Assembly: GCA_027484085.1 (NCBI GenBank)
Contig: JAIXQF010000004.1
Location: 506,162 to 570,161, forward strand
Length of the DNA stretch: 64,000 nt
Source of the DNA: Actinomycetales bacterium
Lineage (GTDB): Bacteria; Actinomycetota; Actinomycetes; S36-B12; UBA5976
Reading direction: 5' to 3'
Positions within the stretch are counted from its first letter, which is position 1. Each line of letters begins with the position of its first letter. The notes under the pieces were generated by a model. It had not been told where the DNA came from, made no database searches, and saw only the letters and a program-made list of their open reading frames with translations. The translations under genes were made by a program, and so were the position numbers. Of this stretch, positions 26,240 to 33,382 are shown piece by piece.

Positions 26240-26686
26240 ATGCGCGTTCATTTAGCCACTGATCATGCTGGACTGGAATTCAAGGACGAGTTAACTCGCC
26301 ACTTAACCAGCAAGGGTTATGAAGTAGTCGATCATGGCGCTTATGAATACGACGCGGAAGATGACTACCCAGCGTTTTGTATCGCCGCTGCGCAAGCTGT
26401 GGCTGCGGAGCCGGGCTCACTTGGTGTTGTCTTCGGTGGCTCTGGAAATGGTGAACAAATCGCAGCAAATAAAGTTGTTGGTGTTAGAGCAGCGCTTGCC
26501 TGGAGCATCGCCACTGCACAACTTGCAAAGGAACACAATGATGCAAACGTTGTGGGGATTGGCGCTCGCCAACATTCCCAAGAAGAAGCTTTCGCAATCA
26601 TCGAAGCCTTTTTAGAAACTCCGTTTAGCCAAGCCGAACGTCACATCCGCCGAATTGGGCAGATCGCTGAGTACGAATCCCGCTAG
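26240..26686 (+). CDS. rpiB: Ribose-5-phosphate isomerase B
   Basis: A 148-residue RpiB/LacAB-family isomerase interconverting ribose-5-phosphate and ribulose-5-phosphate. The N-terminus VHLATDHAGLEFK and the loop GGSGNGEQIAANKV are seen. That loop has the actinobacterial form with Glu rather than the catalytic Cys of E. coli RpiB. ATG 26240 has AAGGAG upstream. It follows the Rv2466c-like gene by about 30 bases and is probably in the same operon. The 3' end overlaps the convergent amine oxidase gene by 4 bp. Confidence 0.95.
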   Translation: MRVHLATDHAGLEFKDELTRHLTSKGYEVVDHGAYEYDAEDDYPAFCIAAAQAVAAEPGSLGVVFGGSGNGEQIAANKVVGVRAALAWSIATAQLAKEHNDANVVGIGARQHSQEEAFAIIEAFLETPFSQAERHIRRIGQIAEYESR

Positions 26687-28620
26687 TGATTGCAAGTGCA
26701 AGGCTGAGTTGAATCACCCTTGCAACGCAAGCAAGTTGCCATTGATGGCGCAACATCCATTGCTGGGCTGCGCTTAAAGAATCCAACTGGCTTCAAGGTG
26801 AATCCCAAACGTTCAACTGGCATTACTGGCCAATCTTCAAGTCTTGGAATGTGATTTAAGCCAAATACGTACCACATCACAACATCTTCATTTTCAAGTG
26901 ATCGATTGGCTTGCGACCAACGCGGCAAGCCATCGCCACCTGCATGTTGATATGGATATTCGCCAGCTGGGTACCGTTCTGCCTTGGAATTCTTAGTCAC
27001 CCAGAGATGTCGGTACATGAAGCCAGCGCGCTTACCAATAACGGATTCTGGATCTGCAAACGGTAAACAATTCACGTTTCCAAGAATCTTGAATCCAACT
27101 GGTTGACCCACATGGTTTTTCTTATTTGGGTTAATAATTTTCCAGTACCGAGACTTGGCGAGATCAAGGAGGCGAGCTGCATCGCTTTCAGATTTGATTA
27201 CATCCTGGGAAGTTACGTAGGCGCTACCATGCGGATTCTCTGGACCAAATGGAGTGGCAACAGAGTCAACTTCGATAACAGTGTTTGTGCCACCGTCTAT
27301 GTCTAGGTCAAGGCGTGCACAGAACGTGTGCTGGTGATACGGCGCCCACAACCCTTCTTCCAATTGTGTTGCTGAAGGATGTGGAACACCAGGTGCATCT
27401 GAAAGCGTAAGCAAGATTCCGGTTAGTTTTGCTTCAAACTCAACACTGCCATCTTGGTAGAAGTACCAGTAGTAGCCATATTCGTAATTGTTAATCGTGA
27501 CAATCGATGAAACTACAAAGCGACGGCCGCGGCGAACTTCGACATGGCCATCAACGTCAACGTGCTTCCAGAGAATTCCGAAATCTTCTTCATGCATGCA
27601 AATTGCATTTTTGATTTCTTTTACATTGCCTTCAGGCGTTAGGTGGGCTACGTCGAGATAAACAATTTCACCAAGGCAATCGCAGCCAAGGGTTAGAGAG
27701 TTTGTGTAGTTTCCTAATCCGTATTCACCGGTGTCGAATGCGTTTTTGCGATAGGTACCCTGACTTGGATCACCGTAAGGAATAACCAGCTCTGCAATTG
27801 AAAGGCGATACCCGATTCGTCGTTCGACGCCATTGTCATCAAATCGAACATCATGGATAACTAGGCCTTCACGCTGATCCCAGCCCACGCGAAAGTTCCA
27901 ACGCTCCCAATTAACTTTCCAACCTTCGATTTCGCAGGACACTCCATCCTTTTGAACAATCTGAAGATCTTTAAGTTTGACGTGACCGCCAGTTTGGGAG
28001 AGTCGGAAATCACCAGATGCCATTGGTGTTGGCGTTACTTCACCATCTTCAATATCGACAACTTCTAGAGTTTGTAAATCAATAATCGCGTACAACCCAT
28101 TTATCGGATGTGCGTACATATTCGAATCTTGATTTGGCTTCATCCACATTGGCGTCCAAACTAAACGCCTGCCGTCATCTAGATACTTTGGAATCTGAGC
28201 GCCAATTGGCCAGGTTTCGATATGCACCTGTTCGTCTGGATCGGTAACTCCACGGCGGATTAGTGCTTCGCGAATTCTTGAGTCAGCTTTCGCTACTGCC
28301 ATTGCGGCTGTTGATTCAGTACTTAAGACGGGTGACTTTGCGCCCTCTATCAATTTCCAGCTACGAACTTCGCCCGTTGTAGTTATGACGCCTTCATAAA
28401 CTTCAGCGGTGCTTCGATCCAGAATTGCGAGCCTAGCAGCACGAACTAGTTCGTCACCGGCGTTCCAGGCAAGGACCTCTGCTTTGTTCGGTTCTTCTAG
28501 TTGGCACATCGCAACTAGGTGACGCTCGGTTAAGTTCCAGGCCGTTTTTGCATGATTAAAAACAGTGCTTAATTCATCAGAAGATAACGGGTCAAGAGGA
28601 TGTGCAAAATTGGTTGACAT
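26683..28620 (-). CDS. Copper amine oxidase (primary-amine oxidase)
   Basis: A 645-residue topaquinone enzyme that converts primary amines to aldehyde, NH3 and H2O2. The TPQ precursor is Y379 in TINNYEYG, the catalytic base D296 is in AFDTGEYG; both match the positions in the Arthrobacter enzyme (382, 298) closely. Copper ligands are seen in HQHTF and downstream. There is no signal peptide, so it is probably cytosolic. The last 14 residues carry an unusual cysteine motif (CLRCKGDSTQPCTCNH). Possible substrates include phenethylamine, histamine or putrescine. It is inserted between rpiB and tig on the opposite strand. Confidence 0.93.
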   Translation of the reverse strand: MSTNFAHPLDPLSSDELSTVFNHAKTAWNLTERHLVAMCQLEEPNKAEVLAWNAGDELVRAARLAILDRSTAEVYEGVITTTGEVRSWKLIEGAKSPVLSTESTAAMAVAKADSRIREALIRRGVTDPDEQVHIETWPIGAQIPKYLDDGRRLVWTPMWMKPNQDSNMYAHPINGLYAIIDLQTLEVVDIEDGEVTPTPMASGDFRLSQTGGHVKLKDLQIVQKDGVSCEIEGWKVNWERWNFRVGWDQREGLVIHDVRFDDNGVERRIGYRLSIAELVIPYGDPSQGTYRKNAFDTGEYGLGNYTNSLTLGCDCLGEIVYLDVAHLTPEGNVKEIKNAICMHEEDFGILWKHVDVDGHVEVRRGRRFVVSSIVTINNYEYGYYWYFYQDGSVEFEAKLTGILLTLSDAPGVPHPSATQLEEGLWAPYHQHTFCARLDLDIDGGTNTVIEVDSVATPFGPENPHGSAYVTSQDVIKSESDAARLLDLAKSRYWKIINPNKKNHVGQPVGFKILGNVNCLPFADPESVIGKRAGFMYRHLWVTKNSKAERYPAGEYPYQHAGGDGLPRWSQANRSLENEDVVMWYVFGLNHIPRLEDWPVMPVERLGFTLKPVGFFKRSPAMDVAPSMATCLRCKGDSTQPCTCNH

Positions 28621-28675
28621 TAGACAAGCCTAATAAACCTAAAGGGTTGCTGTCCTTGAGATCTTCAATAATCTC

Positions 28676-28897
28676 GGTCGCCCGCGAGTCACATGTTCGT
28701 GCAGAGCGCTTCGCCTGTTATGGAGTGGGTGACCTTGCCAATCGATCTTCGATTGGCCAATGAAAACCGCCGAACCTTCGGTTCGATCCCGGTCGCCCGC
28801 GGGCAAGAGAGCGTGATTCAAATCTATTGATTTGAATTAAATGAGCACTGTCCGGCGGTCGCCCGCGGAATGAGCGGAGCGAATGGAGCGGGTGACC
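28676..28897. repeat. Cluster of direct and inverted copies of the tRNA-Gly 3' end with hairpins
   Basis: The tRNA-Gly end (minus strand) has a 14-bp direct copy at 28721-28734 (one mismatch, ending at CCA). A 22-bp inverted copy of T arm plus acceptor lies at 28779-28800 (one mismatch). The shorter box GGTCGCCCGC recurs at 28676-28685, 28791-28800 and 28857-28866. Boxes plus tRNA end form imperfect hairpins, for example 28857-28866 with 28888-28897. Two perfect 9-bp hairpins lie between the copies: 28737-28757 (GCCAATCGA stem) and 28816-28837 (ATTCAAATC stem). No plausible ORF is present. Confidence 0.85.
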
Positions 28898-28957
28898 GGG
28901 ATCGAACCGGCATGGCCAGCTTGGAAGGCTGGGGCTCTACCATTGAGCTACACCCGC
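28884..28957 (-). tRNA. tRNA-Gly (TCC anticodon)
   Basis: Cloverleaf on the minus strand: acceptor GCGGGTG/CACCCGC, D arm GCTCAATGGTAGAGC, anticodon stem CCAGC/GCTGG with loop CTTCCAA (TCC), T arm CCGGTTCGATCCCGG, discriminator T, CCA encoded. The 3' end borders a repeat cluster derived from the same tRNA end. Confidence 0.94.
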
Positions 28958-29026
28958 GTAGCCAATGTTTCAATTGGCTGGGATTTAGACTATCGCATTA
29001 TTTCTACTAGTATCGAACAGCAAGAT

Positions 29027-29099
29027 CGGGGCGTAGCGTAGTGGCTAGCGCGCCTGCTTTGGGAGCAGGAGACCGAGAGTTCGAGTCTCTCCGCCCCGA
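29027..29099 (+). tRNA. tRNA-Pro (TGG anticodon)
   Basis: Cloverleaf on the plus strand: acceptor CGGGGCG/CGCCCCG, the D arm GCGTAGTGGCTAGCGC, anticodon stem CCTGC/GCAGG with loop TTTGGGA (TGG), T arm GAGAGTTCGAGTCTCTC. CCA is not encoded. It lies upstream of tig, as tRNA-Pro does in several actinobacteria. Confidence 0.94.
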
Positions 29100-29108
29100 C
29101 TCGTAGTT

Positions 29109-29143
29109 GTGGAGTCCGCCCTATTGATTAGGGCGGGCTCTAC
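29109..29143 (+). other. Hairpin between tRNA-Pro and tig
   Basis: A 15-bp stem with three G-T pairs (GTGGAGTCCGCCCTA with TAGGGCGGGCTCTAC) and loop TTGAT. No T-run follows, so it is more likely an RNA-processing or attenuating structure than an intrinsic terminator. Confidence 0.6.
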
Positions 29144-29185
29144 ACATCTAACGCCTAAGAAAAACGCCTAATAAATAGGAGAGCC

Positions 29186-30520
29186 GTGAAGAGCGCCGTA
29201 GAAAACATTTCCCCATCCCGCATCAAGATCACAATCGAGATGCCGTTTGCTGACTTACAGCCATCCTTGGATTCGGCATACGCGCGCATCAGCTCCCAGG
29301 TAAACATTCCAGGATTCCGAAAAGGAAAAATTCCGAATCGCATTATTGACCAGCGTGTTGGACGAGGCGTCGTGCTTGAAGAAGCGGTCAACGATGCAAT
29401 TCCATCCGGCCTGGCACAAGCGATGATTGAAAACAAAATTGTTCAACTAGGTCGTCCAGAAGTTGATGTAACAACTCTTGATGAAGAAGCTGGATTGATC
29501 TTCACGGCTGAACTAGATATCCGACCTGAGTTCGATCTACCTAAGTTCGATTCACTAAAGGTTGTCGTAGATAACGCTGAAGTAACTGTGGATCAAGTTG
29601 AAGAGCAGCTAACAGCGCTTCGCGGCCGCTTCGGCGCTCTTAAGGAAGTATCACGCGCTGCAAAAGATGGCGACGTACTTCTTGTTGATCTAAGCGGCGA
29701 CCATGAAGGTCAAGTTGTTGAAGAACTAGCGGCAACTGCATTTAGCTACGAACTTGGTTCCGATGACATGGTGCCTGGATTCGACGATGCAGTTCGCGGT
29801 GCTCAGGCTGACGAGGTTCGTCACTTCCTATTCACACCTTCTGCTGGTCAGTGGAGTGGCAAGGGCATCACAGTGAAGGTAGAAGTGAAGGCAGTCCGTG
29901 AGCGCGAATTGCCAGATGCTGACGACCAGTTCGCACAGCTTGCAAGTGAGTTCGACACAATCGGCGAACTACGCGAAGACATTCGCACTCGTCTTGGTCG
30001 CGTTCGCTTGATTGAACAGGCTTACCAAGCTCGCGATCTCACGCATGATGCATTGATGGAAGCCGTAAAGTTTGATATTCCAGAACGCACCATTCAGGAT
30101 GAAATCGACGCTCACTTCGAAGATGGTCACGGTGACGAAGCACATAAAGCTGAATTTGAAACCAACACTCGCAATGGCCTAAAGTCCCGCATCGTTTTAG
30201 ACAAAATTGCTGAAGTCGAAGACTTGCAAGTTAACGATGCAGAACTTTCGCAGTGGTTGATTCAAGAAGCGCAGCGCTACAACATGGCACCAGATCAGTT
30301 TGCGGATCAATTAGTTCAAGCCGGTCAGGTTCAAGGTGCGGTTTCAGAGGTGCGCCGGGCGAAGGCACTGGCACATGTCCTAGAAAACGTCAGCGTTGTA
30401 GACAAATCTGGCAACAAAATTGATCTTGAGTCAGTTCTACGCGGCGATGAATCCGATGCGGACTTCGACGCTGAATTCGATGCCAGCTCAGATGAGGAAA
30501 ACTTCGAGGCTGACGAATAG
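29186..30520 (+). CDS. tig: Trigger factor
   Basis: A 444-residue ribosome-associated chaperone and prolyl isomerase. The ribosome-binding signature is seen near residue 44 (PGFRKGKIPNRI), the PPIase domain at about 155-240 (GDVLLVDLSGDHEG), and the C-terminal helical domain ends in an acidic tail (DESDADFDAEFD...EADE). The GTG start has AGGAG at 29177. The final codons and stop are part of a 41-bp tandem repeat running into the intergenic region. Leads the tig-clpP1-clpP2-clpX block. Confidence 0.96.
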   Translation: MKSAVENISPSRIKITIEMPFADLQPSLDSAYARISSQVNIPGFRKGKIPNRIIDQRVGRGVVLEEAVNDAIPSGLAQAMIENKIVQLGRPEVDVTTLDEEAGLIFTAELDIRPEFDLPKFDSLKVVVDNAEVTVDQVEEQLTALRGRFGALKEVSRAAKDGDVLLVDLSGDHEGQVVEELAATAFSYELGSDDMVPGFDDAVRGAQADEVRHFLFTPSAGQWSGKGITVKVEVKAVRERELPDADDQFAQLASEFDTIGELREDIRTRLGRVRLIEQAYQARDLTHDALMEAVKFDIPERTIQDEIDAHFEDGHGDEAHKAEFETNTRNGLKSRIVLDKIAEVEDLQVNDAELSQWLIQEAQRYNMAPDQFADQLVQAGQVQGAVSEVRRAKALAHVLENVSVVDKSGNKIDLESVLRGDESDADFDAEFDASSDEENFEADE

Positions 30521-30614
30521 TCAGTCTCGAAGCGAGTAAACACCGCGAGGCTGACGAATAGTCAGTCTCGAAGCGAGTAAACACCGCGAGGCTGACGAAT
30601 AGTCAGTCTCGAAG
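30506..30614 (+). repeat. 41-bp tandem repeat (2.7 copies) spanning the tig stop codon
   Basis: Units begin at 30506, 30547 and 30588 with a period of exactly 41 bp and no mismatch in the overlap of copies; the third is truncated after 27 bp. Each unit contains the hairpin GAGGCTGAC-GAATA-GTCAGTCTC, in which TAG is the tig stop in the first copy. The rest of the unit reads GAAGCGAGTAAACACCGC. Three stacked hairpins would follow tig mRNA and could act as terminator-like or RNA-stabilising elements. There is no clear T-run. Confidence 0.95.
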
Positions 30615-30694
30615 TGGTTTAGCCCCTAGGCATCTCCAACGCTAGGAGCGAACATGACCATGTCGCCCCTGCCGATGTCAGGCCTACCCCTTAG

Positions 30695-30714
30695 TGTTTA
30701 GTTGTTACTAAACA
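30695..30714. promoter_or_regulatory. Perfect inverted repeat before clpP1
   Basis: TGTTTAGT-TGTT-ACTAAACA, an 8-bp inverted repeat with 4-base loop, ends 4 bases before the AGGAG ribosome site of clpP1. It could be an operator or an mRNA hairpin that affects ribosome access. It does not look like the GC-rich ClgR box described for clpP in other actinobacteria. Confidence 0.5.
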
Positions 30715-30727
30715 TTTAGGAGTATTT

Positions 30728-31363
30728 GTGAGCGGCATCGAGGTACCGGGATTAACACTTCCGGAAGCACGCACCCCGTCCCCATCAGGTCAGCAATTTG
30801 GCGATTCGGTTTACCAGCGCCTTTTGCAAGATCGCATCATTTTCATGGGAACCCAAGTTGCAGATGAAATGGCAAATGCAATTTGCGCCCAGATTTTGCT
30901 GCTAGCCGCAGATGATCCTGAAAAAGACATTTTCCTTTACATCAACTCTCCAGGTGGATCCATCAGCGCAGGCATGGCTATTTACGACACCATGCAGTTC
31001 GTCAAGAATGACGTCGCAACTGTTGCCATGGGCCTAGCCGCATCGATGGGCCAATTCCTACTTTGCGCCGGTGCTCCGGGTAAGCGCTACTCATTGCCAC
31101 ACGCTCGCATCATGATGCATCAGCCTTCAGGTGGCATTGGCGGAACGGCTGCTGACATCAAGATTCAGGCAGAGCAGATGAAATTTACTAAGGCAAAAAT
31201 GGCTGAGCTAATTGCTGAGCACACTGGCCAAACAGTGGAAACGGTTACTGAAGATTCAGATCGTGATCGTTGGTTCACCGCAGAAGAAGCAAAAGACTAT
31301 GGTTTCGTCGATCATGTTGTGCGCAGCGCGCGCGACGTGGCTGGCGAAGGCGGAACGGCATAA
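30728..31363 (+). CDS. clpP1: ATP-dependent Clp protease proteolytic subunit 1
   Basis: A 211-residue serine protease subunit. Catalytic Ser106 (AASMGQF) and His131 (IMMHQPSGG) are visible, with the aspartate in the DSDRDRW segment. GTG 30728 has AGGAG 5 bases upstream. In actinobacteria ClpP1 and ClpP2 form a mixed two-ring tetradecamer that works with ClpX or ClpC. It is followed after 12 bases by clpP2, with AGGGGAG as ribosome site. Confidence 0.96.
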   Translation: MSGIEVPGLTLPEARTPSPSGQQFGDSVYQRLLQDRIIFMGTQVADEMANAICAQILLLAADDPEKDIFLYINSPGGSISAGMAIYDTMQFVKNDVATVAMGLAASMGQFLLCAGAPGKRYSLPHARIMMHQPSGGIGGTAADIKIQAEQMKFTKAKMAELIAEHTGQTVETVTEDSDRDRWFTAEEAKDYGFVDHVVRSARDVAGEGGTA

Positions 31364-31375
31364 GGGGAGACTCAC

Positions 31376-31993
31376 ATGGATTATTCACCACAATCGAGAT
31401 ACATTCTTCCGAGCTACATCGAGCGCACTCCGCAGGGCGTACGCGAATATAACCCTTACGCGAAGCTTTTTGAAGAAAGAATCGTTTTCTTGGGCGTCCA
31501 GATTGACGATGCTTCGGCAGATGACGTTATGGCACAGCTACTCGTGCTTGAGTCACTTGACCCAGAACGCGACATTCAGATGTACATCAACTCACCGGGT
31601 GGTTCTTACACTGCGATGACCGCAATTTACGACACTATGCAGTTCGTAAAGTGCAACGTCCAGACTGTGTGCTTGGGACAGGCTGCATCAGCTGCTTCAG
31701 TTCTTCTTGCGGCCGGAACACCAGGCAAGCGTTTTGCACTTCCACATGCAAGAGTTTTGATTCACCAGCCATACACCGAAGGTGGTGGCCAAGGTTCTGA
31801 CATCGAGATTCAGGCCAATGAGATTTTGCGTATGCGTGACGAGATGGAAGGAATCTTCTCTCATCACACTGGACGTTCGGTTGAGGACATTCGTCGCGAT
31901 ATGGATCGCGACAAAATCCTTACTGCACCTGAAGCCAAGGAATACGGCATCATCGATCAGGTGTTAACAACTCGCGTTCCGCTGAACAAATAG
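31376..31993 (+). CDS. clpP2: ATP-dependent Clp protease proteolytic subunit 2
   Basis: A 205-residue paralogue of ClpP1 with Ser105 (AASAASVLL) and His130 ([12 protein letters not shown]). The N-terminal [27 protein letters not shown] region is typical of actinobacterial ClpP2, which docks the ATPase partner. Same operon as clpP1. A short hairpin, not followed by a T-run, separates it from clpX. Confidence 0.96.
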   Translation: MDYSPQSRYILPSYIERTPQGVREYNPYAKLFEERIVFLGVQIDDASADDVMAQLLVLESLDPERDIQMYINSPGGSYTAMTAIYDTMQFVKCNVQTVCLGQAASAASVLLAAGTPGKRFALPHARVLIHQPYTEGGGQGSDIEIQANEILRMRDEMEGIFSHHTGRSVEDIRRDMDRDKILTAPEAKEYGIIDQVLTTRVPLNK

Positions 31994-31994
31994 C

Positions 31995-32023
31995 TTTTCC
32001 TTTGGCGTGTACGCCAATGGAAA
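31995..32023 (+). other. Hairpin between clpP2 and clpX
   Basis: TTTCC-T-TTGGCG pairs with CGCCAA-T-GGAAA around a TGTA loop. The stem begins 2 bases after the clpP2 stop codon. There is no downstream T-run, so an mRNA-processing or stability role is more likely than termination. Confidence 0.55.
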
Positions 32024-32097
32024 TTGCTTGATTCAAGGTACTTTAGAAGAACGCTCGAAGTATCTGTCCACACTTATTCCCCCGGGAGGTGACCACT

Positions 32098-33378
32098 ATG
32101 GCTCGTATCGGCGAAAGTGGCGACCTGTTGAAGTGTTCGTTCTGCGGCAAGAGCCAAAAGCAAGTCAAGAAATTGATTGCTGGCCCTGCGGTTTACATTT
32201 GTGACGAATGCATTGACTTGTGCAATGAAATCATTGAAGAAGAATTAGGCGAGTCAGTAAATCTGGGCTGGGATGAACTTCCAAAGCCACGTGAGATTTT
32301 TGCTTTCCTTGACCAGTACGTAATTGGTCAGGAAGTCGCAAAGAAGTCCCTTTCCGTAGCGGTATACAACCACTACAAGCGAGTTCAGGCTGGCGCCAAT
32401 GAATCTTCCCGTGAAGAAGGCGTTGAATTAGCCAAGTCCAACATTTTGCTCTTGGGTCCAACTGGATCAGGTAAGACGCTGTTGGCCCAAACTTTAGCGC
32501 GCATGCTTAATGTGCCATTTGCTATTGCAGACGCCACGGCATTGACCGAAGCTGGATACGTCGGTGAAGACGTAGAAAACATTTTGCTTAAGTTGATCCA
32601 AGCAGCTGACTATGACGTCAAGAAGGCTGAAACCGGAATCATCTACATCGATGAAATCGACAAGGTTGCTCGTAAGAGTGAAAACCCATCGATTACTCGC
32701 GATGTATCCGGTGAAGGCGTTCAGCAGGCACTACTAAAGATTCTTGAAGGCACAACCGCTTCAGTTCCACCACAAGGTGGTCGCAAGCACCCACACCAAG
32801 AATTTATTCAAATCGACACCAGCAATGTTCTGTTTATCGTTGGCGGTGCGTTTGCAGGTCTAGATCAGATTATTCGTCAGCGCGTTGGCAAGAAGGCGCT
32901 TGGCTTCACTGCAAACATTGAGCAAGAAGAAGTTAACGAACAAGACATTTTCTCCCAGGTCATGCCGGAAGACATGTTGAAGTTTGGAATGATTCCAGAA
33001 TTTATCGGACGCCTTCCGGTGTTTACCTCGGTTGCTCAGCTCGACAAAGAAGCCTTGGTGGCAGTACTTACAGAGCCAAAGAACGCTCTGGTTCGCCAAT
33101 ACCAAAAACTCTTTGATCTTGATGGCGTGGAACTTGAGTTCACTCAGGATGCACTCGAAGCAGTTGCCGAGCAGGCAATTCTTCGCGGCACTGGTGCTCG
33201 TGGACTTCGCGCAATCATGGAAGAAGTTTTGCTTTCAGTTATGTATGACGTGCCAAGCCGCGAAGACATAGCCCGAGTTGTGATTAACAGTGAAGTTGTG
33301 GCCAAGCACGTAAATCCAACATTGGTTCCGCGCGAAGCCCCGGCCGCTAAGCGCATCCCAAAGGAAAAAACCGCTTAA
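32098..33378 (+). CDS. clpX: ATP-dependent Clp protease ATP-binding subunit ClpX
   Basis: A 426-residue AAA+ unfoldase. The N-terminal zinc-binding domain has CSFC (about 14-17) and CDEC (about 36-39). The ATPase core has Walker A GPTGSGKT, Walker [10 protein letters not shown], the GYVGED pore loop and the [14 protein letters not shown] sensor-2 region. ATG 32098 is preceded by GGGAGG at 8 bases; an upstream in-frame GTG at 32089 overlaps that site. Delivers substrates to ClpP1P2. It ends 4 bases before the convergent valS stop. Confidence 0.97.
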   Translation: MARIGESGDLLKCSFCGKSQKQVKKLIAGPAVYICDECIDLCNEIIEEELGESVNLGWDELPKPREIFAFLDQYVIGQEVAKKSLSVAVYNHYKRVQAGANESSREEGVELAKSNILLLGPTGSGKTLLAQTLARMLNVPFAIADATALTEAGYVGEDVENILLKLIQAADYDVKKAETGIIYIDEIDKVARKSENPSITRDVSGEGVQQALLKILEGTTASVPPQGGRKHPHQEFIQIDTSNVLFIVGGAFAGLDQIIRQRVGKKALGFTANIEQEEVNEQDIFSQVMPEDMLKFGMIPEFIGRLPVFTSVAQLDKEALVAVLTEPKNALVRQYQKLFDLDGVELEFTQDALEAVAEQAILRGTGARGLRAIMEEVLLSVMYDVPSREDIARVVINSEVVAKHVNPTLVPREAPAAKRIPKEKTA

Positions 33379-33382
33379 GTAA

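Noticed and set aside
30506-30614. CRISPR or coding repeat
   Set aside because: Units are directly tandem with no spacers, and only the first overlaps coding sequence before the stop.
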